Assembly: GCF_016734765.1 (NCBI RefSeq)
Contig: NZ_JAERQE010000013.1
Location: 1 to 64,000, forward strand
Source: Microvirga soli
Lineage (GTDB): Bacteria > Pseudomonadota > Alphaproteobacteria > Rhizobiales > Beijerinckiaceae
Direction of reading: 5' to 3'
Length of the DNA stretch: 64,000 nucleotides
Position 1 is the stretch's first letter. Every line of letters starts with the position of its first letter. A model generated the notes under the pieces. The model saw only the letters and a list, made by a program, of their open reading frames with translations. It searched no databases and was not told where the DNA came from. Below, piece by piece: positions 9,109 to 17,892 of this stretch. The position numbers and the translations under genes were made by a program.

Positions 9109-9394
9109 GCGACTCCTCGATTCCTAGCGTAAGTAATTCTGTAGCGCTACAGCTATCATTGTTCTGCAATACGGAATGGGAACACACAATGCGGAACAGT
9201 AAGATCGGCTATCGTGACCTTGTCAATAGGCGAGGATGGATACGTCTACTCCGTAGTCCCTAAGCCTAACCTCTTGACAAGCGTCTGAGCCCGGCGGAGC
9301 CTGTAACGCACTTCGGACCGCAGTTCTGTATTGTGGAACAGATTGTGGTGCAGGCCATGACTTTCAGTGACCTTGGGAAGGAGCCACATCATCG
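9109..9394. promoter_or_regulatory. Divergent promoter region with repeated IclR-like operator candidates
   Basis: 286-base gap between the divergent lyase and livH genes. It holds a perfect 14-base palindrome CTGTAGCGCTACAG at 9139-9152 and two related 17-base elements, GTTCTGCAATACGGAAT at 9161-9177 and GTTCTGTATTGTGGAAC at 9323-9339. A further half-related TGCGGAACA lies near 9190-9198. GTTC-N9-GAAC-type sites are common for IclR-family regulators, and an IclR gene ends this cluster. Promoter boxes are not assigned. Confidence 0.5.
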
Positions 9395-10267
9395 ATGCTA
9401 AGCCTCGAAATCCTTCTGCATTCCGTTGTGACCGGCCTCATGAATGGCGCGGTCTACGCTCTCGTGGCTATGGGGCTGACGCTGATTTTCGGCGTGCTCC
9501 ACATTATCAACTTCGCGCATGGCAGCTTGCTGATGGTAGCGATGTATGGGGTCTTCTTCGCCGTTACCCTTCTCGGGATCGATCCCTATGTAACCATCCC
9601 GTTCATGATGGCACTGATGTACTTCGCGGGTTATGGGCTGCAGCGCTATGTCATCGGGAACGCCGGGCAGGGGCGCGATACTAATATTCTCCTGATCACG
9701 CTTGGCGCTGCCGTGGTGATGGATAATCTCGCACTTTATCTTTGGACGGGGGATACACGCCAGCTCCAGCTCGACTACATGATGACGGTCGTAGACCTCG
9801 GTTTTGCACTGATCCCGGTGACTCGTATTATTGCCTTTGTCGCAGCCTGTGCACTCTTCGTTGCCATGTGGCTGGTCATTGAGCGAACGAATTTTGGGCG
9901 AGCGATGCGCGCCGTTGCCAAAGAGCCCTTTGGCGCGCGCGTTGTTGGTATTGATGTAGATCGCGTCTATGCACAAACGATGGGTATCGGTACGGCCTGT
10001 TTGGGTGCGGCAGCCGCGCTGCTGTTGCCGATCTTTTATGTCAATCCTCAAATCGGCAACGTTTTCGTCCTGCTCGCCTTTACCATCGTCGTGCTCGGGA
10101 GCATGGGCAATATCGTAGGTGCCTTGGTAGGCGGCCTACTCGTTGGCCTTGTGGAATCAGTTGGCGGTTTCTTTCTCGGCGATCGGTTGGGCCAGGTTGG
10201 TATCTTCGTCATCTTCATTTTGATCCTGACATTCCGCCCTCAAGGGCTGTTTTCGGCGCGCGTATAG
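9395..10267 (+). CDS. livH: Branched-chain amino acid-type ABC transporter permease (LivH)
   Basis: 290-residue inner-membrane permease with about eight hydrophobic segments. The N-terminal signature GLMNGAVYALVAMGLTLIFG and the loop near GRAMRAVAKEPFGARVVGID (EAA-like contact with the ATPase) are typical of LivH. The start follows GGGAAGGAG. First gene of a four-gene transporter operon livHMGF whose binding protein is encoded divergently at 6951-8183. Confidence 0.93.
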   Translation: MLSLEILLHSVVTGLMNGAVYALVAMGLTLIFGVLHIINFAHGSLLMVAMYGVFFAVTLLGIDPYVTIPFMMALMYFAGYGLQRYVIGNAGQGRDTNILLITLGAAVVMDNLALYLWTGDTRQLQLDYMMTVVDLGFALIPVTRIIAFVAACALFVAMWLVIERTNFGRAMRAVAKEPFGARVVGIDVDRVYAQTMGIGTACLGAAAALLLPIFYVNPQIGNVFVLLAFTIVVLGSMGNIVGALVGGLLVGLVESVGGFFLGDRLGQVGIFVIFILILTFRPQGLFSARV

Positions 10268-10277
10268 GGGAGGGCAG

Positions 10278-11237
10278 ATGGTTCGGATCACCACCCTTGC
10301 ATTGCTGCTCGCGGCAGTGCCGCTATTTGTCCAGTCAAACCACCTCCTTGGCCTCTTTATCGCTGTGCTCTTCTCGGCGTACCTCGCACAGTCCTGGAAC
10401 ATTCTCGGCGGTTTGTGCGGGCAGTTCTCCTTCGGCCACGCCGCATTCTTCGGGGTTGGCCTCTATTCAAGCCTAATCTTGCAGGTCGATTTCGGCTGGC
10501 CGGCTCCGCTCGCGCTCGTCAGTGCGGCCGTTGCTGGAGCAGTTACCGGGCTATTCGTCGGCTTTGTCAGCTTTCGTTATGGGCTGCGCGGTAGCTATTT
10601 TGCGCTGGTGACCTTGGCCTTCGCGGAGATCCTGCGGATGACGGCGAGCGTTGTCAGCTTCACTGGTGCCGGTTCAGGTAAATACTTGCCCACGCGCCTT
10701 GGGATTGAGCATCTGCAGTTCTCAAAATCCGGCTACTTCTATTTCATTCTTGTTCTTTTCGTTCTCGTGCATCTCCTGGTGCTCGCGATTCAGAATTCGC
10801 GCCTCGGCGCGCGGTTCGCAGCGATCCGGGAGGATGAGGAGGCGGCCTCTGCCCTAGGCGTCGATGTTTTCCGATATAAGATGATTGCCATCCTCATCTC
10901 CAGTGCCGTCGCCGGCGTTGGAGGCTGCTTCTACGGCCAGTACTATTTCTATACCGACCCACACATTGCCTTTGGGGCCGCGGTCTCTATCGAAATGCTG
11001 CTGGCGCCAATCATCGGAGGCGCAGGAACGCTGTTCGGCCCGATCGTCGGTGCAGTTGTGCTTCGGGTTGCCGCCGAGCTCGGCCAGTCCCTGACCGGTG
11101 GAGTGCCCGGATTCAATCTGATCCTCTATGGCATCATGGTGATCCTGATCGTCCGCTATATGCCAGATGGTCTGATCGGCGGCTTGAGGCGCCCATGGGC
11201 GCTCATGCGCCGTCGGCCTACGGCCACTGCAGGATGA
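10278..11237 (+). CDS. livM: Branched-chain amino acid-type ABC transporter permease (LivM)
   Basis: 319 residues, polytopic membrane protein. The motif SWNILGGLCGQFSFGHAAFFGVG near the N-terminus is the classic LivM signature, and ASALGVDVFRYKMIAILISS is the ATPase-coupling loop. It starts 10 bases after livH and ends 4 bases before livG, so the operon is tightly packed. Pairs with LivH to form the transmembrane pore. Confidence 0.93.
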   Translation: MVRITTLALLLAAVPLFVQSNHLLGLFIAVLFSAYLAQSWNILGGLCGQFSFGHAAFFGVGLYSSLILQVDFGWPAPLALVSAAVAGAVTGLFVGFVSFRYGLRGSYFALVTLAFAEILRMTASVVSFTGAGSGKYLPTRLGIEHLQFSKSGYFYFILVLFVLVHLLVLAIQNSRLGARFAAIREDEEAASALGVDVFRYKMIAILISSAVAGVGGCFYGQYYFYTDPHIAFGAAVSIEMLLAPIIGGAGTLFGPIVGAVVLRVAAELGQSLTGGVPGFNLILYGIMVILIVRYMPDGLIGGLRRPWALMRRRPTATAG

Positions 11238-11241
11238 ACCG

Positions 11242-11991
11242 ATGCTGACCACTCAGGGATTAACTAAGCGGTTCGGGGGCCTCGTGGCAGTGCGTGACGC
11301 CAGCATCAGCGCAAACGCGGGCGACATTACTGCACTCATCGGGCCCAACGGAGCAGGCAAGACGACGCTTTTCGCGACTGTGGCGGGCTTCCTAAAGCCA
11401 GACGCTGGCAGTGTCACCTTCGGCGGCCGCGACATCACTGGCATGAAGCCGCACCAGATCTGCGATCTCGGAATGGTTCGGACTTTCCAGATCGTCAAGC
11501 CGTTCGGAAAATTGTCAGTGCTCGATAACATTGCGGTCGGCGCATATGCCCGTTTTCCGCGGCGGCAGGACGCTCTGGCTCATGCCGCTGCGATAGGACG
11601 TCAGGTGGGTCTCGGGGGGCAGCTCGAGAAGATCGCTGCTGGACTAACCGTCGCCGGGCGCAAGCGACTTGAGGTGGCCCGTGCCCTGGCGACCAGCCCA
11701 CGTCTCCTGCTGCTTGACGAGGTCATGGCCGGTCTAACGCCGACCGAGATCGATGAGATCGTGCCAATCATCTTTGGTATCCGCGATACGGGCGTAACGA
11801 TCCTCCTTATCGAGCACGTCATGCAGGCCGTGATGCGTCTCTCGGACCGCGCCTACGTTCTTAATGAAGGCCACCTCATTGCCGAGGGGACCCCGCAAGA
11901 GGTTGTTCGGGAGCCGGCAGTGATCGAGGCCTATCTTGGACCCGGCGCGGCTACCCGAGCGCAGAGTTTTGCAAGCAGGAACGCGTCATGA
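11242..11991 (+). CDS. livG: ABC transporter ATP-binding protein (LivG)
   Basis: 249 residues. Walker A GPNGAGKTT near residue 34, Q-loop region, and Walker B RLLLLDEVMAG. The ABC signature is the degenerate AGRKRLEVARALA instead of LSGGQ, which is normal in LivG proteins. Its stop overlaps the livF start by four bases (ATGA). Cytoplasmic motor of the importer. Confidence 0.93.
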   Translation: MLTTQGLTKRFGGLVAVRDASISANAGDITALIGPNGAGKTTLFATVAGFLKPDAGSVTFGGRDITGMKPHQICDLGMVRTFQIVKPFGKLSVLDNIAVGAYARFPRRQDALAHAAAIGRQVGLGGQLEKIAAGLTVAGRKRLEVARALATSPRLLLLDEVMAGLTPTEIDEIVPIIFGIRDTGVTILLIEHVMQAVMRLSDRAYVLNEGHLIAEGTPQEVVREPAVIEAYLGPGAATRAQSFASRNAS

Positions 11992-12704
11992 GCAAGGAGG
12001 CAATACTGAGCGTTGTCGGTCTGGAGGCTGGTTATGCCATGCTCCCGGTTCTGTTCAATGTCTCGCTCAACGTGTTCCCGGGAGAAATCGTGGCGGTCCT
12101 CGGGAGCAACGGTGTCGGTAAGTCGACGTTAATTAATCATGTTGTCGGCATGTACCGTCCGAACGCTGGACGGGTGCTCTTTGAAGGTGAGGATATCACC
12201 CAGGAGAAAGCCGACGCGATTGTTGGTCGGGGCTTGATTCAGGTCCCGGAAGGCCGCCGCATCTTTCCAAACCTTTCTGTGCAGGAGAACCTGACCCTCG
12301 GCGCCTACCGGCGCGGTGGCAAGAACATCGTTGCCAATATCGAGCGTGTGTACAGATACTTCCCGAAACTGAAGCTGCGTCACGAGCAGTTGGCGGGAAC
12401 GCTATCCGGCGGTGAGCAGCAGATGCTAGCGATCGGGCGGGGTCTGATGAGCGAGCCTAAGATGATCATGTTCGACGAACCATCACTTGGGCTGTCGCCA
12501 CTTCTAGTCGCTGAAATGTTCGAGTTGTTCAGCCGACTGCGAAAGGACGGACTAACAATACTGCTGGTGGAACAGAACTTGGCCCAGTCGCTGGAGATCG
12601 CTGATCGGGCCTACGTTCTTGAGAACGGTCGAAATGCGATTTCGGGTACGGCTAAAGATCTCCTGGACAGCGCCGATGTCCGTAAGGCCTATCTCGGCAT
12701 GTAG
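11988..12704 (+). CDS. livF: ABC transporter ATP-binding protein (LivF)
   Basis: 238 residues. Walker A GSNGVGKST near 42, canonical signature LSGGEQQMLAIGRGLM, Walker B KMIMFDEPSLGLSP and a following H-loop region. Last gene of the livHMGF operon. After it comes a 143-base gap with an inverted pair CCGACGCCAA/TTGGCGTCGG (12709 and about 12790) before the isochorismatase-type gene, so the downstream enzymes may be partly independent. Confidence 0.93.
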   Translation: MSKEAILSVVGLEAGYAMLPVLFNVSLNVFPGEIVAVLGSNGVGKSTLINHVVGMYRPNAGRVLFEGEDITQEKADAIVGRGLIQVPEGRRIFPNLSVQENLTLGAYRRGGKNIVANIERVYRYFPKLKLRHEQLAGTLSGGEQQMLAIGRGLMSEPKMIMFDEPSLGLSPLLVAEMFELFSRLRKDGLTILLVEQNLAQSLEIADRAYVLENGRNAISGTAKDLLDSADVRKAYLGM

Positions 12705-12847
12705 GCGCACCGACGCCAAGACGCTGCTCGGGCTGATCGGGTACTGATACCGATCGAACCTCCAGCGGTCGTGAATAAAGGGGCAAATCCTTTGGCGTCG
12801 GGGCTTTTGCCCAGCGCAGAGAGGTTAGAATAAGGGAGAGAAGGCAG

Positions 12848-13525
12848 ATGGAGCGCTCAGATCAAACGGCGAGGCAGCTTTATGAGGCCATCAAGGCAAA
12901 GCCGCCCCGACCCCCGTTCGGGTTTGGCAAGAGGCCAGCCATTATCAACGTCGACCTTCAAAATGCCTACACACGGGTCGACACATACGTCACTGCCTAT
13001 GAGACCAATCCGCGCCAATGCGAGTATGTCAACGTACTGTCGAGCATGGTGCGCGACCTCAGAATGCCCGTCATCTGGACTTATGTGGCATTTTCCCCGA
13101 GCGGGGCTGATGCCTGCGCCTGGGGGATTCGCACCAACACACCCGACAGCCTGCAGAACATCCGCGAGGGCTCCGACAGGGCGACGCTTGATGCTCGGCT
13201 GCAAATCGACCGGGAACGCGATTTCATCGTCAACAAGCGCATGGCGTCTGCCTTCCACGAGTCCCCCGTAGGCTCATATCTCACCTGGCATCAGGCTGAT
13301 ACGGTCATCGTCACTGGCGGTTCGACATCGGGCTGCGTCCGCGCGACGGTCGTCGACGCACTTTCGCATGGATACCGCGTCGTCGTTCCCGAGGAATGCG
13401 TATCAGACAAGCACGAGAGTCCTCACTTCGCAAATCTGTATGACATGGCGCTGAAATACGCTGACGTGGTCGCCTTCGAGAAGGTCCGGGTGTGGCTCGA
13501 AACCTGCAATGGGGCTGAGCGATGA
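12848..13525 (+). CDS. Isochorismatase-family amidohydrolase (N-carbamoylsarcosine/maleamate amidase-like)
   Basis: 225 residues, cysteine hydrolase. The triad can be placed as Asp in IINVDLQNAY near 35, Lys in IVNKRMASAF near 127 and the nucleophilic Cys in GGSTSGCVRATVVDAL near 163. The STSGCVRA motif is closest to N-carbamoylsarcosine and maleamate amidohydrolases, which cut a linear amide and release ammonia. Start preceded by AAGGGAGAGAAGG. Its stop overlaps the next start (ATGA), so it is translated together with the two deacetylase-fold hydrolases. Proposed role: hydrolysis of the half-amide produced by ring opening. Confidence 0.85.
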   Translation: MERSDQTARQLYEAIKAKPPRPPFGFGKRPAIINVDLQNAYTRVDTYVTAYETNPRQCEYVNVLSSMVRDLRMPVIWTYVAFSPSGADACAWGIRTNTPDSLQNIREGSDRATLDARLQIDRERDFIVNKRMASAFHESPVGSYLTWHQADTVIVTGGSTSGCVRATVVDALSHGYRVVVPEECVSDKHESPHFANLYDMALKYADVVAFEKVRVWLETCNGAER

Positions 13526-14463
13526 GTGAACAGATGAAACGCTCCGAGCCGGGGCTCTACGACTATCTGCCTCTAACCTCACGCCCTGCAATCCGTTGGC
13601 CCAATGGTGCCCGCGTCGCCTTTTGGGTGGCTCCAAACATTGAGTTCTACGAGCTACATCCGCCGCCGAACATGAGCAAGAATGCCTGGGTACGGCCAAA
13701 TCCGGACGTCCTCAACTATTCCTGGCGTGATTACGGAAACCGTGCCGGTGTATGGCGTATGATTGATGCCATGAAGGAGTTGGGCATACGTGGCTCAGTA
13801 TCGCTCAACGTCGCAGTATGTGATCACCACCCCGAGATTATACGACGATGCGTCGAGCTCGATTGGGAGTTGTTTTCGCACGGTATCTATAACACTCGCT
13901 TCGTTCTCAATATGTCGATAGAGCAGGAGCAGATCTTCATCCGGGATGTGATTGACACCATCTATCAGGCGAGCGGGCAGAAGGTTGACGGATGGCTCTC
14001 CCCCTCCGTGTCCAACAATCCCTGGACGATGGATTTGCTCGCAGAGAACGGTGTTACCTATACATGCGACCTGTTCCACGACGACCAGCCAATGCCGGTG
14101 AGGACTGAGACGGGGCGCCTGTGCAGTATTCCCTATTCACTCGAAATGAATGACGTGATCGCTTATACGCGAGCCATGAAAACCCCACGTGAATACGGCC
14201 GTATGATCAAGGCACAGTTTGACCAGCTCTATGCGGAAGGTGAGGAGAGCGGCATGGTCATGTGCGTTCCGCTGCATCCATACCTTATCGGACAGCCCCA
14301 CCGCCTGGAGCCGCTTCTTGAGGCGCTCGACTATATTAAAAGCCATGACAAGGTCTGGCTAACGACGGGTCGAGAGATCGCCCACTGGTACCGCGATCAC
14401 TACTATGACGATGCTGTTGCCCATGCGAAGATGCTGAGGACAAGCCATGCCCCTGCCGGATGA
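13522..14463 (+). CDS. PuuE-like polysaccharide deacetylase-family hydrolase, first of a tandem pair
   Basis: 313 residues, NodB-fold hydrolase of the branch that includes allantoinase PuuE and related cyclic-amide hydrolases. It carries the family opening RPAIRWPNGARVAFWVAPNIE, then WRDYGNRAGVWRMIDAMKEL and WELFSHGIYNTR, and the GWLSPSVSNNPWTMDLLAENG segment. The canonical TFDD and HxxxH zinc motifs of true polysaccharide deacetylases are not visible. Overlaps both neighbours by a few bases. Probable substrate is a cyclic amide or imide rather than a polysaccharide. Confidence 0.82.
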   Translation: MSEQMKRSEPGLYDYLPLTSRPAIRWPNGARVAFWVAPNIEFYELHPPPNMSKNAWVRPNPDVLNYSWRDYGNRAGVWRMIDAMKELGIRGSVSLNVAVCDHHPEIIRRCVELDWELFSHGIYNTRFVLNMSIEQEQIFIRDVIDTIYQASGQKVDGWLSPSVSNNPWTMDLLAENGVTYTCDLFHDDQPMPVRTETGRLCSIPYSLEMNDVIAYTRAMKTPREYGRMIKAQFDQLYAEGEESGMVMCVPLHPYLIGQPHRLEPLLEALDYIKSHDKVWLTTGREIAHWYRDHYYDDAVAHAKMLRTSHAPAG

Positions 14464-15367
14464 GTATCTCGTTTATCCCCGCCGTGGCTACGGTATGGAT
14501 CACGACTTCTATGAGTGGTCGGCATGGTCGCAGCGCCCGAAGATCACGTGGCCGGACGGAGCGCGGGTTGCGCTCTGGGTTAACGTGGTACTCGAGCAAT
14601 TCCCACTCGATACTGAAAAAACACCATTCCCAGTTCCGCTGGGTTTGGAGCGTCCGTACCCTGATTATTGGAATTACACACTGCGCGACTACGGCAATCG
14701 GGTCGGTTGCTACCGTCTGTTTCGCATGCTGGACAATCTTGGCATCAAGACGTCAGTGGCCATGAATGCAGCCCTTGCGCAATCGACACCGTTCTTGATG
14801 CAGGATATCATAGCTCGTGGATACGAGGTCATTGCGCATGGTCTCGATATGGCGCATCTCCACACGAACGCGACCTCGGAGGAAGACGAACGCGAGTGGA
14901 TCCGCCGATCGCTGGAGATGTTGCGCCAAGCCGGCGCCAACCCGACTGGCTGGTTGTCGCCTGGGCAATCGCAGTCCGACCATACACCGAAGCTGCTCGC
15001 TGAGGCAGGCCTTGAATATTGCTGCGATTGGTCCAATGACGATATGCCTTACCCGTTCACGGGTCCGGCATCGGGTCTTGTCAGCTTGCCCTATCCGTTC
15101 GAGTTGAGCGACGTCTACTGCATGGGCCTATGGCATCAGACAGCAGTGGAGTTCGCAGAGCAGATCCTGGATGGGTTTCACGCCTTGAACGCAGAGGCAA
15201 CAAAAGAGAGTGGTCGTGTTCTGGCTTTAACACTCCATGCCTCGATCAGCGGCCAGCCCTATCGTGTGAAGCCAATTCGGGAAGCGCTCTCTGCGATCAT
15301 GAAACACGAGGGTGTCTGGTCAGCTAAGCCGGGTGCAATCCTGCAAGCCGTCCGGTCACAACCGTGA
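14447..15367 (+). CDS. PuuE-like polysaccharide deacetylase-family hydrolase, second of a tandem pair
   Basis: 306 residues, paralogous to the preceding gene and overlapping it by 17 bases. It shares the order RPKITWPDGARVALWVNVVLE, NYTLRDYGNRVGCYRLFRML, VIAHGLDMAHLHT and TGWLSPGQSQSDHTPKLLAEAG. The histidine-containing HGLDMAHLH differs from HGIYNTRF in the first copy, so the two may have different metal use or form a hetero-oligomer. Likely acts on the same ring-opening step. Confidence 0.82.
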   Translation: MPLPDEYLVYPRRGYGMDHDFYEWSAWSQRPKITWPDGARVALWVNVVLEQFPLDTEKTPFPVPLGLERPYPDYWNYTLRDYGNRVGCYRLFRMLDNLGIKTSVAMNAALAQSTPFLMQDIIARGYEVIAHGLDMAHLHTNATSEEDEREWIRRSLEMLRQAGANPTGWLSPGQSQSDHTPKLLAEAGLEYCCDWSNDDMPYPFTGPASGLVSLPYPFELSDVYCMGLWHQTAVEFAEQILDGFHALNAEATKESGRVLALTLHASISGQPYRVKPIREALSAIMKHEGVWSAKPGAILQAVRSQP

Positions 15368-15556
15368 GCTCGCGCGAGGCACCTTCACCACGGCTGATCG
15401 CCATTCTGGGTGCCTCAGACCAAGGGCACAGTCTCGGTTGGTGTGTGGCGAGGCACCGTTTCGGCAGGCCCATGTGAGCGGGCCTGTGCCAATCCGCTCA
15501 CCAAGGCCGATGGCGGGCGTGCGCTGTCACAACCGCTGTTAAGTTCGGAGGTCTCC

Positions 15557-16945
15557 ATGTCGCAGACGCTGTTCGAGAAGGTTTGGTCAAGCCACGAGAT
15601 CCTCAGGACCGAAGGCGGCGACTCCCTACTCTATGTTGATCGTCATTTGGTCCATGAGGGGTCACGGACGGCAATTGACAAGCTCGATGACAATCAGCTG
15701 GGGGTAGCACGGCGCCATCAGACCTTCGGCACAGCTGACCACTACGTTCCGACCCAGGGGGGGCTCGATTCTCTTGCAGTCGACCAGCGCAAGATGGTTG
15801 AGACGTTCGATGCGAACATGAGCCGGTTCGGCATTGAGGCCTGGGGGCTCGGTACCCGCCGTCAGGGCATCGTCCATGTTATCGGTCCCGAACTCGGTCT
15901 GACGTTGCCCGGGATGGTCCTCGTCTGCGGCGACAGTCATACATCCACACATGGCGCCCTTGGCGCGCTAGCGTTTGGGATCGGCGCCAGCGAAGTCGCA
16001 CATGTACTCGCAACCCAGGCGATTTGGCAGCGGAAGCCAAAGGCAATGCGCGTCTCGGTCAACGGCCGGCTCGCCCCCGGGGTTTTCGCGAAAGATGTGA
16101 TACTTGCTATCATCGCCAAGATTGGTACGGGCGGTGCCACCGGCCATGTGATCGAGTATGCGGGGCCGGTAATTGAGGCAATGTCGATCGAAGAGCGGTT
16201 GACAGTCTGCAACATGTCAATTGAGGCAGGCGCCCGAGCTGGTCTCGTCGCCCCGGACGAGACGACATTCGCCTACGTCCGGGATCGGCCCTTTGCCCCA
16301 ACCGGCGAGATGCTAGAACAGGCCATTGCGTATTGGCGCAGCCTCAGGACGGACACGGATGCCCGTTTCGACGCGGAGATAACCATCGACCAGGAACTGC
16401 ATGCCCCGATGATCACCTGGGGCACAACTCCCGAAACAGCGATCCCGGTCGATGGTACAATCCCAGATCCAGAGAGTGCTGGTTCCCCGGAGCGCCGGGA
16501 CGAATGGCAGCGCGCCCTCGACTACATGGGACTAGCGGCTGGTGAAAGGCTTCAGGACGTTCAGATCGACCAGGTCTTCATAGGATCGTGCACAAACGGC
16601 CGCATCGAGGATCTCCGGGCTGCCGCCGAGGTCGCCAAGAAGGGGAGGGCGCGGGTGCCGGTGCTTGTCAGTCCTGGTTCAATGAGCGTCCGAGCGCAGG
16701 CGGAGGCAGAAGGTTTAGATCGTATATTCAGGGAGGCCGGGTTCGAATGGCGTGGTGCTGGCTGCTCGATGTGCGTCGGTATGAATGGCGATCTAGTGGG
16801 ATTTCAGAAGCGCTCAGTGTCGACATCTAATCGTAACTTTGTCGGCCGCCAGGGCGTTGGTGCTCGTACCCATCTCGCCAGTCCGGCATCCGCCGCGGCA
16901 TCTGCGCTCTGTGGGCACATTGCCGATGTTCGATCCCTTTTCTGA
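15557..16945 (+). CDS. leuC: 3-isopropylmalate dehydratase large subunit-type hydratase (LeuC family)
   Basis: 462 residues from the ATG at 15557, which has TTCGGAGGT upstream and matches the normal LeuC N-terminus (MSQTLFEKVWSSHEI); the frame also runs back to 15410 in non-homologous sequence. Aconitase-superfamily features: ADHYVPTQ, VCGDSHTSTHGALGALAFGIG, the iron-sulfur cysteines in IGSCTNGR near 336 and GCSMCVGMNGD near 396-399, and SNRNFVGRQG. Inside a catabolic cluster it more likely hydrates a maleate-type acid (for example an alkylmaleate) than serves leucine synthesis, but leucine biosynthesis is not excluded. Overlaps the small-subunit gene. Confidence 0.88.
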   Translation: MSQTLFEKVWSSHEILRTEGGDSLLYVDRHLVHEGSRTAIDKLDDNQLGVARRHQTFGTADHYVPTQGGLDSLAVDQRKMVETFDANMSRFGIEAWGLGTRRQGIVHVIGPELGLTLPGMVLVCGDSHTSTHGALGALAFGIGASEVAHVLATQAIWQRKPKAMRVSVNGRLAPGVFAKDVILAIIAKIGTGGATGHVIEYAGPVIEAMSIEERLTVCNMSIEAGARAGLVAPDETTFAYVRDRPFAPTGEMLEQAIAYWRSLRTDTDARFDAEITIDQELHAPMITWGTTPETAIPVDGTIPDPESAGSPERRDEWQRALDYMGLAAGERLQDVQIDQVFIGSCTNGRIEDLRAAAEVAKKGRARVPVLVSPGSMSVRAQAEAEGLDRIFREAGFEWRGAGCSMCVGMNGDLVGFQKRSVSTSNRNFVGRQGVGARTHLASPASAAASALCGHIADVRSLF

Positions 16946-17600
16946 GGACCGCGTTTTGAGACAGTTTGTAACCGTCACGGCGAAAGCGGCCCCGATGCCC
17001 GCCGCCAATATCGACACTGATCAAATCATTCCCGCCCGCTTCCTGCGCCGGCCGCGCAAAGAAGGCTATGGCGACTGCCTGTTATATGATGCTCGCTTCG
17101 ATGAGGCAGGCAGAGAGCGGCCAGGCCACGTGTTGAATCAGGAGCGCTACGCCGACGCGCAGATCCTCGTAACGGGTCGGAACTTCGGCTCTGGGTCGTC
17201 ACGCGAAGCTGCGGTCTACGCGCTCGCTGATTATGGATTTCGAGCCGTCGTGGCACCATCGTTCGGAGACATTTTTTTCAACAACGCTCTGATCAACGGA
17301 TTCCTCCCTGTCCGGCTCCCTGAAGAGGAGGTCGCCGAGATCGTGGGTGTCATCAGTTCCGATGCGGGCGACAACACGATCCGAATTGACCTCGAAAAAC
17401 TGTCCCTTGAAGCAGGCGGAAAGACCTATCGATTCCACATCGATGGCTTGAAGCGGCGGTGCCTGCTGGAAGGTCTCGACGACATTGCACTCACCCGCAC
17501 GCACACAGATGAAATTGAAGCTTTCGAGAGGCGGCATTTTGAGCGAATGCCGTGGCTGGACGACAGGAAAAGAACGGCAGAGAGTCAAGATCCCGAGTAG
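16926..17600 (+). CDS. leuD: 3-isopropylmalate dehydratase small subunit-type protein (LeuD family)
   Basis: 224 residues from the ATG at 16926, which overlaps the end of the large subunit by 20 bases; the frame continues to 16839 but the extension is not homologous to LeuD. Typical swivelling-domain signatures: NIDTDQIIPARFL near 24, GRNFGSGSSREAAVYALADY near 80, and APSFGDIFFNNALINGFLPV. The C-terminus is somewhat extended (FERRHFERMPWLDD). Forms the heterodimeric hydratase with the preceding gene. Confidence 0.88.
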   Translation: MFDPFSEDRVLRQFVTVTAKAAPMPAANIDTDQIIPARFLRRPRKEGYGDCLLYDARFDEAGRERPGHVLNQERYADAQILVTGRNFGSGSSREAAVYALADYGFRAVVAPSFGDIFFNNALINGFLPVRLPEEEVAEIVGVISSDAGDNTIRIDLEKLSLEAGGKTYRFHIDGLKRRCLLEGLDDIALTRTHTDEIEAFERRHFERMPWLDDRKRTAESQDPE

Positions 17601-17892
17601 TGACGCCTTTCTTTGGCGCGCATCTGTTGCGCGGGACATGTGTGCGAATGGCATGGCGCAAAGTATGATTGACATGTGTGATTGATGCTTTCGCCTACAT
17701 AGTGACAAAGGACTTGCACCAAAGCGGACAAGGTGCACTCGCCGGACGAGAAGCTTGGTGCGGCGCGTCTTGGTATACGGTCTCTGGCAGAGCGTATTAA
17801 CTTGTGACAGTTTCGGTTTCGCTCCGGCGATCGTCCACCTCACAGTTCGGCGCCATTGCGGCGGACCTTCTTAGGAACGGAGTGAATACAGT
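17601..17892. other. Intergenic region before the CoA-transferase gene
   Basis: 292 bases without a convincing gene. The last 15 bases contain GGAACGGAGTG, the ribosome site of the downstream gene. No clear terminator or operator was found. Confidence 0.4.

Noticed and set aside
15410..15556. N-terminal extension of the LeuC-type protein
   Set aside because: Not similar to LeuC N-termini, and the ATG at 15557 has its own ribosome site.
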